The notes: generated from the sequence alone by a model not told the origin. Numbered from the stretch's first letter, positions 27,917 to 41,268 are shown. The stretch is DNA of 64,000 nt from Chryseobacterium sp. (GCA_031286615.1 JAITUA010000003.1:248001-312000); one strand, 5' to 3'. Made by a program: numbers and translations.

Positions 27917-28202
27917 TTTATTAATTTTTCATCATTTTAATGGCAAACATACAATTAAATACAATATTTACAACCGTTAATTGATTTTTTTTACACATAT
28001 CATAATGAAAATAACAAAAACAAATAAAATAACTAATAATATAAACAAAAACAGGGAAACAACTACAATAAAACGCCAATTAAATAAAAAATACAAAATA
28101 TTGATTGCTTTAAAATAAAAATTATCAAAGAAACCAATCTTTACTAAAAAAAAATCTATTAATTCAAAAACAGAAATAACAACCTTCCCATCAATAAACA
28201 AA
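27917..28202. other. AT-rich intergenic region, no gene
   Basis: Almost pure A/T with long A-runs. It should hold the porin promoter on the minus strand, but no clear TAnnTTTG box is distinguishable from background. A 74-codon open frame here is explained by base composition. Confidence 0.5.
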
Positions 28203-28232
28203 AAAAGCCCTGAAAAATAATTCAGGGCTTTT
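28203..28232 (-). terminator. Hairpin terminator of typA
   Basis: Perfect 12-bp stem AAAAGCCCTGAA/TTCAGGGCTTTT with loop AAATAA, 22 bp after the typA stop and T-rich on both strands. Confidence 0.9.
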
Positions 28233-28254
28233 ATATATTGATAAGAATTTCGGA

Positions 28255-30060
28255 TTATGCTTTCGCTCCTCTTTCTACTCTTTTTCTTTCTTCTTCTGAA
28301 AGGATTTTCTTTCTCATTCTGATAAAGTTTGGAGTTACCTCAATTGCTTCATCACCTTGGATATATTCCATACATTCTTCAAGAGAGAATAAGATTTTCG
28401 GAGCAACACCAGTGTCTTTATCTTTTCCAGAAGCTCTCATGTTGTTCAATTGCTTAGCTTCTACGATGTTTACTACCAAATCTCCCGGCTTGTTTTGCTC
28501 ACCGATAATCATCCCTGTATAGATTTCCTCACCCGGATCTACAAAGAACTTACCTCTATCCTGTAATTTAGCGATAGAATATTCTGTAGCAGGACCTGTA
28601 GTTTTGCTAATCAAAACACCATTGTTTCTTCCAGGAATAGTTCCTTTGAAAGGCTTGTATTCTGTAAAACGGTGTGCCATAATAGCTTCCCCGGCAGTAG
28701 CTGTCAACATTTGAGAACGTAATCCGATCAAACCTCTTGAAGGAATTTCAAACTCCATGTGCTGCATTTCACCTTTAGTTTCCATGATGTGAAGGTCACC
28801 TTTTCTCTGAGTTGCCAAGTCAATTACTCTTGAAGCAAATTCTTCAGGAACGTCAACAACTAAAGATTCGTAAGGCTCACATTTTTCACCATCAATTTCT
28901 TTGAAGATAACCTGCGGCTGACCAATTGTCATTTCATATCCTTCTCTTCTCATTGTTTCGATCAAAACTGATAAGTGAAGAATACCTCTACCGAAAACAA
29001 GGAATGTGTTCGCATCGTCTGTCTGCTGAACTCTTAATGCCAGGTTCTTCTCTAATTCTTTTGTTAATCTTTCTTTCAGGTGGTTAGAAGTAACATATTT
29101 ACCATCTTTACCGAAGAAAGGTGAATTGTTGATAGAGAACGTCATGTTCAGCGTAGGTTCGTCAATTGCAGTTCTTTCCAATGGCTCAGGATTTTCAAGA
29201 TCAACGAATGAATCACCAATCTGGAAAGCATCAAAACCTACTACAGCACAGATATCTCCTGCTTTTACTTCAGTTACTTTTTTCTTTCCTAATCCTTCGA
29301 AAACGTAAAGTTCTTTTACTTTTCCTTTTACAATTTTACCTTCTGCCTGAGCAAGACCAATCCACTGAGATTCTTTGATCTCACCTCTTGTCACTTTCCC
29401 GATTGCAATTCTTCCTAAGAAAGAAGAGAAATCAAGAGAAGTAATCTGCATCTGAAGATTTCCTTCTGTTACTTTCGGTTCAGGAACATATTGTAAAATA
29501 CCATCTAATAGTGGTAAAATGTCTTCAGTTTGCTCTAATGAAGTGTTGAACCAACCTTGTTTTGAAGATCCATAGAATGTAGGGAAATCCAATTGCTCTT
29601 CTGTAGCCTCAAGGTTGAAGAACAAGTCAAATACCTTATCGTGAACTTCGTCAGGACGGCAGTTTGGCTTATCTACTTTATTGATAACCACTAATGGTCT
29701 CAATCCTAATTCCAATGCTTTCTGTAGTACAAATCTTGTTTGTGGCATTGGTCCTTCGAACGCATCTACCAACAAAATAACCCCATCAGCCATTTTCAAT
29801 ACTCTTTCTACTTCTCCACCAAAATCGGCGTGACCAGGAGTATCAATTACGTTAATTTTTGTGTCTTTATAAGTAACAGAAATATTCTTGGATAAGATTG
29901 TGATCCCTCTTTCTCTTTCAAGATCGTTGTTATCCATAATTAACTCCCCACTCTCCTGATTTTCTCTGAAAATGTTGGTAGCGTGAATGATCTTGTCAAC
30001 CAAAGTCGTTTTTCCGTGGTCAACGTGTGCGATAATCGCAATATTTCTAATGTTTTGCAT
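28255..30060 (-). CDS. typA: Translational GTPase TypA/BipA
   Basis: This 601-residue ribosome-associated GTPase is related to EF-G. The G motifs are AHVDHGKTTLVD, DTPGHADFGGEVERVL and NKVDKPN, followed by the beta-barrel domain, EF-G III/V-like domains (LSVLIETMRREGYEM) and the TypA-specific C-terminal domain (ATEYSIAKLQDRG.. near the end). It helps ribosome assembly and stress or cold adaptation. Full length. Confidence 0.96.
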   Translation of the reverse strand: MQNIRNIAIIAHVDHGKTTLVDKIIHATNIFRENQESGELIMDNNDLERERGITILSKNISVTYKDTKINVIDTPGHADFGGEVERVLKMADGVILLVDAFEGPMPQTRFVLQKALELGLRPLVVINKVDKPNCRPDEVHDKVFDLFFNLEATEEQLDFPTFYGSSKQGWFNTSLEQTEDILPLLDGILQYVPEPKVTEGNLQMQITSLDFSSFLGRIAIGKVTRGEIKESQWIGLAQAEGKIVKGKVKELYVFEGLGKKKVTEVKAGDICAVVGFDAFQIGDSFVDLENPEPLERTAIDEPTLNMTFSINNSPFFGKDGKYVTSNHLKERLTKELEKNLALRVQQTDDANTFLVFGRGILHLSVLIETMRREGYEMTIGQPQVIFKEIDGEKCEPYESLVVDVPEEFASRVIDLATQRKGDLHIMETKGEMQHMEFEIPSRGLIGLRSQMLTATAGEAIMAHRFTEYKPFKGTIPGRNNGVLISKTTGPATEYSIAKLQDRGKFFVDPGEEIYTGMIIGEQNKPGDLVVNIVEAKQLNNMRASGKDKDTGVAPKILFSLEECMEYIQGDEAIEVTPNFIRMRKKILSEEERKRVERGAKA

Positions 30061-30164
30061 AAAAGATTTTTACGGGTGCAAAAGTAGTGATTTTTAATGA
30101 AAAAATATTTACTTATGCAAATATTTAATATTATGTTTAAAATACTTATTTACAAGACAATAAA

Positions 30165-30187
30165 AAAGAGTGTTAAAAACACTCTTT
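30165..30187 (-). terminator. Hairpin terminator of peptide gene 3
   Basis: Perfect 10-bp stem AAAGAGTGTT/AACACTCTTT with loop AAA, just past the peptide stop, with a T-run on the minus strand. Confidence 0.88.
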
Positions 30188-30194
30188 AAATTAT

Positions 30195-30401
30195 TTATAC
30201 GCAAGCCTGTATCTCACATGGATCTACTGCAGGCGGTTCTCCGCATATGATGTCAAATTCAGCACAATTGCTGGAAAAACCGGTTCCCCATCCCCATCTT
30301 ACTGCACATGTATCGGCATCTTTACATTTTACCATTCCTTTAACAATTCCTCCCTGAACTGATTTCATTTCAGTTCTGGAAATTTTTCTAAGATTTCTCA
30401 T
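30195..30401 (-). CDS. GG-leader cysteine-rich peptide (bacteriocin-like), 3
   Basis: A 68-residue peptide with the leader MRNLRKISRTEMKSVQGG, the form most common in Chryseobacterium bacteriocin-like peptides. The core has six cysteines (residues 26, 32, 46, 53, 62, 67), a WGWGTGF stretch and an ending CEIQACV that recalls CAEIQC of the 20933 peptide. It has its own terminator. No processing genes lie nearby. Secretion by a distant peptidase-transporter is inferred. Confidence 0.75.
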   Translation of the reverse strand: MRNLRKISRTEMKSVQGGIVKGMVKCKDADTCAVRWGWGTGFSSNCAEFDIICGEPPAVDPCEIQACV

Positions 30402-30511
30402 TTTGTTTGTTTATTTGTTATTAGCATGATAAAAATATAAAAAAAAACGTAACAACAATTATTAATTATAATATTTAACATGTAATAAAACAATATATAG
30501 CTTACTCCATA

Positions 30512-30763
30512 TCAATGCCTTATCAATCTGTAAAAAAGTACCAGATCAATTAAAACCACAATAAAAAACTTCACAAGAAATGATTTTTTGGAAACTTTAT
30601 GATTGAAGATAATCATGCCGGAGGCTGCTCCTACAACTCCTATAAGAGAAATTCCTAAAAGCGTATTTTCTGAAATTCTCCATTGCTGTTTTTTGGCTTG
30701 CCATTTATCAAAACCAAAGACACCAAATGTAATCAGATTAGCGAGCAATAGAAAAGGAATCAT
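30512..30763 (-). CDS. DUF1294 family small membrane protein
   Basis: An 83-residue protein with about three membrane segments and the DUF1294 pattern FGFDKWQAKKQQWRISE followed by LLGISLIGVVGAASGMIIF and HKVSKKSFL. The function of this family is unknown. Confidence 0.8.
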   Translation of the reverse strand: MIPFLLLANLITFGVFGFDKWQAKKQQWRISENTLLGISLIGVVGAASGMIIFNHKVSKKSFLVKFFIVVLIDLVLFYRLIRH

Positions 30764-30895
30764 TTTTAAAATTAATTTAAAACAAAAATAAAGTTTAATT
30801 TATATATAGGAAAATCCCGGAAATTTAAATTCAGGACACAGAACAATATTTGTACTGTAATCAAGACAAGATTATTTAAATTTGCCATCCGTTAA

Positions 30896-31264
<369 letters not shown>

Positions 31265-31306
31265 TTTCCTCTTAACAAAATTAAAGAACGGTTTTTAAAA
31301 TAAAAA

Positions 31307-31328
31307 GGCTGCCTTTATCAAGACAGCC
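31307..31328 (-). terminator. Hairpin terminator of the YceI-like gene
   Basis: GGCTG-x-CTT pairs with AAG-x-CAGCC around a 4-nt loop, followed on the minus strand by TTTTTATTTT. Confidence 0.78.
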
Positions 31329-31353
31329 CGGTAGTTATTACAATTTCAATAAC

Positions 31354-32031
31354 TTATTTTTTAGCTTTTACATCGATAGCAATCTCGATATCTTTGCTGA
31401 TCATCCATTCTGCCGGATCTGCTTCTGAAGTCCCGAATTTTAGTCCCCAATCAGCTCTGTTTACTGTAAATTTAGCCTGAATAGCAGCTGAATTTTCTGC
31501 TACATCTACTTTAGCAGGGAAAGTAACGTTCATTGTTTTTCCTGATAATGTAAGGTTTCCGCTTACTGTTTTATTAGCTCCTGCTACAGCATCTTTTGGT
31601 GCTTCTTTCAAATCTGTAACACTTGTAATTTTAAAATCTGAAGTAGGGTTTTTCGCTGTATCGAAGAAATCAGGAGTTTTAAGGTGTGTTTCAAGATCTG
31701 CCGGTTTTTTATCTTTTTCTGTAACTGAAGCCGGATCTACTTTGATAGAGTTCATATCAATAACAAAGTTTCCTGCTGAAACCTGACCAGCATCAACACT
31801 AAGGTCTCCAGACTTTATAGTAAGTGTTCCCCAACGTGGAGCCATACCTCCTTTGTGGGTAGCCTTCCAGTTTACTACTGAACCTACTGTATCTACTGCC
31901 AGTGTTTCACCTTTGCTCTCTGCTACGGTTTGTTCCTGAGTGGTAGCTGCAGTATCTGCCGTTTTTCCTTTATCACATGATGCTAAAAGCAATCCTATTC
32001 CTACTAATGCAATTACGCTAATTTTTTTCAT
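31354..32031 (-). CDS. YceI family lipoprotein
   Basis: From the ATG at 32031 the protein (225 residues) begins with a lipoprotein signal MKKISVIALVG..LLASC. A long low-complexity linker (residues 25-45) follows, then a YceI lipocalin-like barrel: VDTVGSVVNWKATHKGG, FVIDMNSIKV, LETHLKTPDFFDTAKNPTSDF and FTVNRADWGLKFG. YceI proteins bind isoprenoid-like lipids. A further upstream start lies across the promoter (TATTTTTG on the minus strand, 32078-32085) and is not used. Confidence 0.9.
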   Translation of the reverse strand: MKKISVIALVGIGLLLASCDKGKTADTAATTQEQTVAESKGETLAVDTVGSVVNWKATHKGGMAPRWGTLTIKSGDLSVDAGQVSAGNFVIDMNSIKVDPASVTEKDKKPADLETHLKTPDFFDTAKNPTSDFKITSVTDLKEAPKDAVAGANKTVSGNLTLSGKTMNVTFPAKVDVAENSAAIQAKFTVNRADWGLKFGTSEADPAEWMISKDIEIAIDVKAKK

Positions 32032-32306
32032 ATTGAACTGTTTAAAAAGTTTGTTGAAATTTTGTTGTTTTCGGATACAAAAATAGAAAAACCTATTCGG
32101 AGGTACCTTATCATACATCAAGAAATACAATATTTATATTAATTGGCAGTTGTAAATCCACTTACAAAACACCCCTATTCACATAAATGCTTGAGAAATA
32201 CTGGTCCTCACTATTTCATTACAATTTATAAAAACCAGATTTTTATAACCGAATTTCAATTTTTTCTCAATCCAAAATGTTATTTTAGCTATCCGAAAAC
32301 AGAACA

Positions 32307-35684
<3,378 letters not shown>

Positions 35685-35718
35685 GACAGCCTTTTTGCTC
35701 TTTATATAATAGAAAATT

Positions 35719-37290
35719 TTACTTATAATCCTTAGAACTTCTTCTAGGCTCTTTTACTTCCGGCCATTTTACCGTTTCTCCTTTATCATCCTGAGGCATT
35801 GCTCTCTTCTCTCTGTTGGTGAATTCCGGGTCTTCAGAAGCCATATAAGCTAATGCTGCCGTTAAGATCACATTGTTTTTCACCTCATCAAAGACAATTT
35901 TATCATACGTATCTTTTGTTGTATGCCATGTATATCCGAAATACCCCCAGTTCAGAGAACCTAAAGAAAATCCTGGTACTCCGGCAGCCACAAACGAAGC
36001 ATGATCAGAACCACCACCGCCTGGCATTCCGGGGAAATCAGTTTTAATATGGCTTTTTACAGCCTTTGGAACTCCATCAAGCCATTTTCCTATATAGTCG
36101 TAAGCTTTTACAAATCCCTGACCACTGATATTCACAACACGCCCTGTTCCGTTATCCTGATTAAAAGCAGCCTGAACTCCTTTTATAATCTGAGGATTAT
36201 CCACCACAAAACCTCTGGAACCGTTTAATCCCTGCTCTTCACTTCCCCAAAGTCCTATCACGATAGTTCTTTTGTTATTAGGATAATATTTTTTAAGGAT
36301 TCGCATGGTTTCCAGCATTGTAATCGTTCCCGTTCCGTTATCTGTAGCGCCCTGAGCTCCGTCCCATGAATCAAGGTGAGCCGAAAGAATCACATATTCA
36401 TCCGGTTTTTCCTTTCCTTTGATCATCCCAATAGTATTAAAGCTTTTGGCTTCAGGAAGTATTTTAGACTGGGCATCAATTTTTATTTTAGGAAGAGTTC
36501 CTTTTTCTGCCATTCTGTAAAGCATTCCATAATCTTCCACATCAATATCAATCATGGGAATTTTAGTTGTTTTTGCGCCGAAGATTCTGTTAGCCCCCAT
36601 AATTCCGGTCCAGTTGGAAATGGCAATTCCTGCTGCTCCTGCTTTTTCCAAGGCTTCAGGAAGACTGTTGTTATCATATCCGATATTCTTCACATAAGCA
36701 GTGAAATCTTTAGCTGCCTGCTCTTTTTCTGCTTTAAGTTTTTCATACAGTTCAGGAGTAGCAAATTCTTTGATCTGCTCATCGGAACGACCGATTTTCT
36801 GATACTGGGCCATCAGCACTATTTTCCCTTTTGCGGAAGGAAGCCATTGATCAAACTCTGCTTTGGAAGATACTTTTGGAAGAATTACTACTTCCGCCTC
36901 AATTGCTTTTTTAGTAGCAGGACTCCATGCAAGCTGTGTAGCAGCCAGAGATTTTACACGCGGAAACGTCATATCCACATGAGTAGTCCCTCTCTGCCAT
37001 CCTTTCCATGTTCCAAACTGCTGAAGATTGGCATCTACTCCCCATGAGCGAAGTTTACCTGCACTCCATTCATTAGCTGCAAGCATTTCTGGAGTTCCTA
37101 CAAGACGTGGCCCGATACCGTCCAACAGCTCATACGCCAGGTTTTCCAGCTGGGAATTATTATTTACTTCATCTACAAAACTTTTTACGATAGGGTTGAG
37201 CTTTTCTTTTGGGTCAACCTTTACCTGAGCCCAGGAAAACTGAGCGGCCAGCACTACCGCAGGCACAGCAAAAAATCTATTTATCCTCAT
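35719..37290 (-). CDS. M28 family metallopeptidase with PA domain, exported
   Basis: From the ATG at 37290 (523 residues) the protein has a signal peptide ending QFSWAQ and a protease-associated domain (about 130-270, GKIVLMAQYQ and AAGIAISNWTG). A zinc-aminopeptidase M28 catalytic domain follows with AHLDSWDGAQGATDNGTG (His and Asp ligands), GLWGSEEQGLNGSRGF (Glu pair) and a late WHTTKDTYD histidine. It should release N-terminal amino acids outside the cytoplasm. The upstream in-frame extension is not signal-like and is dropped. Confidence 0.9.
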   Translation of the reverse strand: MRINRFFAVPAVVLAAQFSWAQVKVDPKEKLNPIVKSFVDEVNNNSQLENLAYELLDGIGPRLVGTPEMLAANEWSAGKLRSWGVDANLQQFGTWKGWQRGTTHVDMTFPRVKSLAATQLAWSPATKKAIEAEVVILPKVSSKAEFDQWLPSAKGKIVLMAQYQKIGRSDEQIKEFATPELYEKLKAEKEQAAKDFTAYVKNIGYDNNSLPEALEKAGAAGIAISNWTGIMGANRIFGAKTTKIPMIDIDVEDYGMLYRMAEKGTLPKIKIDAQSKILPEAKSFNTIGMIKGKEKPDEYVILSAHLDSWDGAQGATDNGTGTITMLETMRILKKYYPNNKRTIVIGLWGSEEQGLNGSRGFVVDNPQIIKGVQAAFNQDNGTGRVVNISGQGFVKAYDYIGKWLDGVPKAVKSHIKTDFPGMPGGGGSDHASFVAAGVPGFSLGSLNWGYFGYTWHTTKDTYDKIVFDEVKNNVILTAALAYMASEDPEFTNREKRAMPQDDKGETVKWPEVKEPRRSSKDYK

Positions 37291-37551
37291 AATATATATT
37301 GATTGGTTTAAAGATAAAGGAAATTGGGGAGATGATGAAAGATTGAGCCTAAAAAAGAGGTTTCCCAGTGATATTATCAATATTTTCACATGAAAACAAT
37401 AACAAAAATCCGCTAACAACTATAATTCATAAAAAGACTATCAATATGACAGTTTAGATTAGCATTAATAATTGTGTAGATATCAATTCAGAAGCGTAAA
37501 GAAAATAGCAGCTTAAATACAATTTAGGATATTGAATTACCGCAAAAAAAA

Positions 37552-37572
37552 AGCCGGCTTCAAAAGCCGGCT
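37552..37572 (-). terminator. Hairpin terminator of the histone H1-like gene
   Basis: AGCCGGCTT/AAGCCGGCT stem with loop CAA; the minus strand continues with a nine-T run. It lies 9 bp after the stop. Confidence 0.92.
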
Positions 37573-37581
37573 AAAAGTAAA

Positions 37582-37758
37582 TTATTTTTTAGCTTCTTCT
37601 ACAGAAACTTTTCTGAAGTCTTTGAACAATTTGCTTAGTTCTAGAGCTGCTTTACGAGCTCTTGTACCAGCTGCTTTGTTTCCTTTTTCTGCTTGTTGGT
37701 TTGCCTCAGTTGTGAACGCTTCAAATTCTGCGTTGATTTTTTCAATTAGTTCTTTCAT
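37582..37758 (-). CDS. Histone H1-like small basic protein
   Basis: A 58-residue protein starting MKELIEKINAEFEAFTTEAN and continuing with QAEKGNKAAGTRARKAALEL and FKDFRKVSVEEAKK. It is helical and rich in lysine and alanine. It matches the short histone H1-like (Hc1-type) proteins found throughout Flavobacteriia, thought to bind DNA. It has its own promoter (minus-strand TATATTTG at 37779-37786) and a strong terminator, typical of a highly expressed single gene. Confidence 0.85.
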   Translation of the reverse strand: MKELIEKINAEFEAFTTEANQQAEKGNKAAGTRARKAALELSKLFKDFRKVSVEEAKK

Positions 37759-37778
37759 TTATTTAAAAATTTAGGCTG

Positions 37779-37786
37779 CAAATATA
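37779..37786 (-). promoter_or_regulatory. -7 box TATATTTG of the histone H1-like gene
   Basis: CAAATATA on the + strand reads TATATTTG on the minus strand, a match to TAnnTTTG, 20 bp before the ATG. Confidence 0.65.
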
Positions 37787-38192
37787 GGTTTTATGGTGAT
37801 TCCAGCCTAGCTGGAGCGAAAAAAGTTTAAGATAAATGGCTAAAATATTCACTTCCACCTCCATAAAAGTATATTTTTGAATGATTTAGCCTCTGAAAAC
37901 AATCATAGAAGACAGTCCCAACCCTTATCTGATGTCTTCTGAAAGGAATTTCCTTTCGGTTGGTTTCTCATTATTTTGACTTATAAATCCTGAAATAATG
38001 TATTGAAAAAATGATACCAGAATTTCCGGTTTTCAGAAAGATATTAATACTGAAAAAACGGGGATAGGAAATTATAAAGCCCATAAAGAACAATTATGTA
38101 TTTTTATCATTTTAAGTTTGTTCATCGTATAAAAACACCAGCAATACTGAAGTTCTCGAATTTTATTATAAATTTGAAAAAACGACTTATCC
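37787..38192. other. Intergenic region, no gene seen
   Basis: No coding frame is supported. A short palindrome GAAAGGAA/TTCCTTTC lies at about 37940-37956. A -7 box TAAATTTG at 38169-38176 should drive the peptidase gene starting at 38193. Confidence 0.5.
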
Positions 38193-39677
38193 ATGTTAAA
38201 AAAATTATTCATCCTGGCTTTATTATTACCCCTGCTCGCCTATTCTCAAAACAAAATAAATTATAAAATCTATTATGATGCAGATCTTGAGCAAAACGGG
38301 CTAAAAGTTCAGGTTGATTACATCCTTAAAAAGCCATCAGATACCATCTCCTTTTATTTTGCCAATGAAAACTGGGGTGAAAATAATCTCTTCAACACTC
38401 TTACCATATCAAAAGACGAAAATCCGGATATTACTTTTGAAACCCTCCCGGAAAAAAGTAAAATAAAGGTCAAGATGAAAACAGGAAACAAAGTTTCCCT
38501 TATTTATCATATAAAACAGGATTTTAAAGATCCTGATTATAAAATATTCAACCGTCCCAGGATTAACAATACATTCTTCCATGTCTTGGGTAAAAACCTA
38601 TTCATCGTACCCATCTCATTTACAAAGATTCCGGAAGACAGGGAATTTGAATTTTCCCTCGAATGGATAAACTTTCCTATAAAATTCAGGCTACACAATA
38701 ATTTTGCTTCGCAAGCCAGAGCCCAGAACATCAAAACAACACTTTGGGAAGGATTTTACAACTCATTGTTTATAGGAGGTGACTACAGGTTTTATTCTTT
38801 TAAAATACAAAACAAACCTGTTTATCTTGCATTAAGAGATCAGTGGCAAAACGGATTTACGGATGAGTTTCTATTTTCAAACCTCAAAAAAGCGATACAG
38901 TCACAAAGAGATTTCTGGAAAGATTATGAACAGGATTATTATACTGTTACCTTAACTCCTACCGTTTCACAAAAAGACAGCCTTTTCAAAGGATACAGTT
39001 CAACAGGGTCCGCTATCAAAAATGCATTTATGATTCAGGGAACTAATAATCCTTTTAACAACAAAAGCGCTTACCTTTATCTTCTTCACCATGAATTGAT
39101 GCACGAATGGATTGGAAATAAAATCCAAAATAAAAACGAAGAGCTTAATTATTGGTTTAGCGAAGGCTTTACCGATTATTATACTTATAAAAACAGACTT
39201 CGGATCAAAGATATTTCTATAGATGAATGGCTTACATTATTCAATACTGAAGTCATTCAAAATCATTGGAAGAATCCACAGCGAAATATTCCGAATTACA
39301 AAATAAAAGATGATTTCTGGAAAAGCCGTGATGTAGAAAAGGTACCTTACAGACGCGGCGCTATTTTTGCTTTCTGGCTGGATAATCAGATCTTATTAAA
39401 AACCCGTTACAAAAAATCTCTGGATGTTCTGATGCGTGAATTATTGAAGACTTGTACGGAAAAGAAACTCAAGTTTACCGATGAACTTTTTCTTGATATA
39501 GCTCAGCAATATCTGGATAAAGATATTACTTATTTCTTTCAGAAGCATATCATTTCAGGGGAAGACATTGACCTTACCAAAGAAAAATGGATTGACGGTT
39601 TTGATTTTAAAATGATTGATAATATCCCACAATTGGAAATCGACAAAAGCAAAAATGTAAAATACAGTCTCAATTAA
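38193..39677 (+). CDS. Exported M1/M61-like metallopeptidase
   Basis: This 494-residue protein has a signal peptide ending AYSQ. An N-terminal beta-rich domain precedes a gluzincin catalytic domain with HHELMHEWIGNKIQ (HExxH, about residue 302) and the third ligand in FSEGFTDYYTY some 18 residues later. This spacing and the GxFTDYY sequence are closest to the M61/M1 aminopeptidase group. Function as an extracytoplasmic peptidase is inferred. Confidence 0.82.
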   Translation: MLKKLFILALLLPLLAYSQNKINYKIYYDADLEQNGLKVQVDYILKKPSDTISFYFANENWGENNLFNTLTISKDENPDITFETLPEKSKIKVKMKTGNKVSLIYHIKQDFKDPDYKIFNRPRINNTFFHVLGKNLFIVPISFTKIPEDREFEFSLEWINFPIKFRLHNNFASQARAQNIKTTLWEGFYNSLFIGGDYRFYSFKIQNKPVYLALRDQWQNGFTDEFLFSNLKKAIQSQRDFWKDYEQDYYTVTLTPTVSQKDSLFKGYSSTGSAIKNAFMIQGTNNPFNNKSAYLYLLHHELMHEWIGNKIQNKNEELNYWFSEGFTDYYTYKNRLRIKDISIDEWLTLFNTEVIQNHWKNPQRNIPNYKIKDDFWKSRDVEKVPYRRGAIFAFWLDNQILLKTRYKKSLDVLMRELLKTCTEKKLKFTDELFLDIAQQYLDKDITYFFQKHIISGEDIDLTKEKWIDGFDFKMIDNIPQLEIDKSKNVKYSLN

Positions 39678-39730
39678 ACTTTATCCACGAAGTACAGGTC
39701 AATCCGTTATATGTAACATCCCATAAGGTT

Positions 39731-41152
39731 TTATGTTCCAAGCAATAATTCCTTAGCCTTTTCACCTGCATTCCCTAATAAAATTAGGCTTTCGGGAGTA
39801 ATTCTTTCTGCAAAAACAATCCGGAAATGAAATTGATATTTATCCGTAAAAGAAAAGGTGTCCCCGGGAGTAAATAAAACCTGGTGCTTGTCACAATATT
39901 CATAAAATCTTTCCATATCCATATTTTCCGGAAGCCTTCCCCAAATACTGTATCCACCCTGAGGCCTGTGAAAATAAGAACCTTCGGGAAAAGAACTTCT
40001 TAAAGTGTCCAGCACCTGAATAGCCTGCTGATTGAGCTTTCTCCGGAATGAACGCAAATGTCTTTCATAGCTGCTTCCCTGCAACAGTTTCAAAACCAAT
40101 TCCTGATAAACAGGAGAAACAGACCGCCCCAAAGAAAATCTCGCTCTTTCGGATTTTGCGTAAAAATTACCTGCGTAGAGCCAGCCTAAGCGGATTCCCG
40201 GTGCCAACGTTTTTGAAAATGATGAATAGGTCATGACCAATCCTTTGGTATCAAAACTTTTAATACATCGAGGTCTTTGTTCACCGAAATAAAGATCGGA
40301 ATACATGTCATTTTCTATAATGCATACCTGATGGGTTTCTGCAATACTCAGCAATTCTGTTTTAATCTCATCACTCATTAGTACACCTGTAGGATTATTA
40401 AAATTCGAGGTTACAACCAAAGCACGAATATCATTGCCAGCGCAAACCGTTTGAAAATATTCCGTATCAAAACCACTTCTGTAATGAACAGGTATTTCGA
40501 TTACTTTAAGATCAAGATTAGTGATAACTTCCAATACAGAGAATACACAAGGACTTTCAACAGCGACCACATCTCCGGCTTTCGTAACCGATTTCAAAGC
40601 GATCGTGAGTGCTTGTAGTGCACCGTCAGTAATGATTATCTCATCAGGATTTAAAATACAACCATACGTTCCCATTTGTTTTGCAATCTGTTTCCTTAAT
40701 GTTTCCAGGCCATTTGACGGGTAATACCTGAGCAGTGCTGCCCCTTTTTCACGAATCACTTCCTGCATCGTTCTGAGGATAAGTTTCTGCGGAATCAGCA
40801 AATCTCCGGGTACAGCTGTGTTGAAAGAACTGGATTCTGAAGTCCTTTTCGAAGTAAGCATCATATTTTTCATAAATTCGGCATCTCTTACTACCACAGG
40901 CAGCTTTGTTCTGACTTCCGGAATATTCTCTTCCTGAATTTCTGCAACAAAATATCCAGATCTCGGATGGCTCTTGATCAATCCTTTAATCATAAGATAT
41001 TCAAACCCACTTTGTACAGAGCTTGTACTGAGTTCATATTTTTCTTTAATTTGACGAACGGACGGAAGCCTGTCGTTTTCCTGCAAGACTCCACTGCGGA
41101 TCTGTTTCTCTATTACTGCTGTAAAAATTTCGTATTTATAAGATTTTACCAT
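39731..41152 (-). CDS. MocR-type regulator (GntR HTH fused to aminotransferase domain)
   Basis: A 473-residue fusion: winged helix-turn-helix at 1-72 (DRLPSVRQIKEKYELSTSSV, KGLIKSHPRSGYFV) and a class I aminotransferase-like domain (ITDGALQALTIAL, TSNFNNPTGVLM, YSSFSKTLAPGIRLGW with the PLP lysine). MocR proteins sense PLP or amino-acid-like ligands and usually control the gene next to them. Here that is the divergent acetyltransferase-like gene, and the shared 116-bp gap carries three CTGTAY repeats. Confidence 0.92.
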   Translation of the reverse strand: MVKSYKYEIFTAVIEKQIRSGVLQENDRLPSVRQIKEKYELSTSSVQSGFEYLMIKGLIKSHPRSGYFVAEIQEENIPEVRTKLPVVVRDAEFMKNMMLTSKRTSESSSFNTAVPGDLLIPQKLILRTMQEVIREKGAALLRYYPSNGLETLRKQIAKQMGTYGCILNPDEIIITDGALQALTIALKSVTKAGDVVAVESPCVFSVLEVITNLDLKVIEIPVHYRSGFDTEYFQTVCAGNDIRALVVTSNFNNPTGVLMSDEIKTELLSIAETHQVCIIENDMYSDLYFGEQRPRCIKSFDTKGLVMTYSSFSKTLAPGIRLGWLYAGNFYAKSERARFSLGRSVSPVYQELVLKLLQGSSYERHLRSFRRKLNQQAIQVLDTLRSSFPEGSYFHRPQGGYSIWGRLPENMDMERFYEYCDKHQVLFTPGDTFSFTDKYQFHFRIVFAERITPESLILLGNAGEKAKELLLGT

Positions 41153-41268
41153 AACACATTAACTGTACTGAACAAATTTATAAAATTATATTCTGTACCG
41201 ATTATATTTTAGCAAACTGTATCCCTTTTAAATTGATTAATCTTATAATTTTGAATAAAAAAAAATCC
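41153..41268. promoter_or_regulatory. Divergent promoter with three CTGTAY direct repeats
   Basis: CTGTAC at 41163-41168, CTGTAC at 41193-41198 and CTGTAT at 41217-41222 are in the same direction, 30 and 24 bp apart (start to start). MocR regulators are known to bind direct repeats in such gaps. A -7 box TAATTTTG lies at 41246-41253 for the + gene. Confidence 0.5.

Noticed and set aside
27977-28201. 74-codon open frame on the minus strand
   Set aside because: Phe/Ile/Val-only composition follows directly from A/T-rich DNA; no ribosome-binding site or conserved motif, and it lies in the typA-porin gap.
36376-37047. 223-codon + strand frame inside the M28 peptidase
   Set aside because: It is antisense to a gene with full catalytic motifs and signal peptide; its own composition (Cys/Phe/His rich) is that of a shadow frame.
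37532-37774. 80-codon + strand frame
   Set aside because: It is the antisense of the histone H1-like gene, which has a promoter box, coherent protein and terminator on the minus strand.
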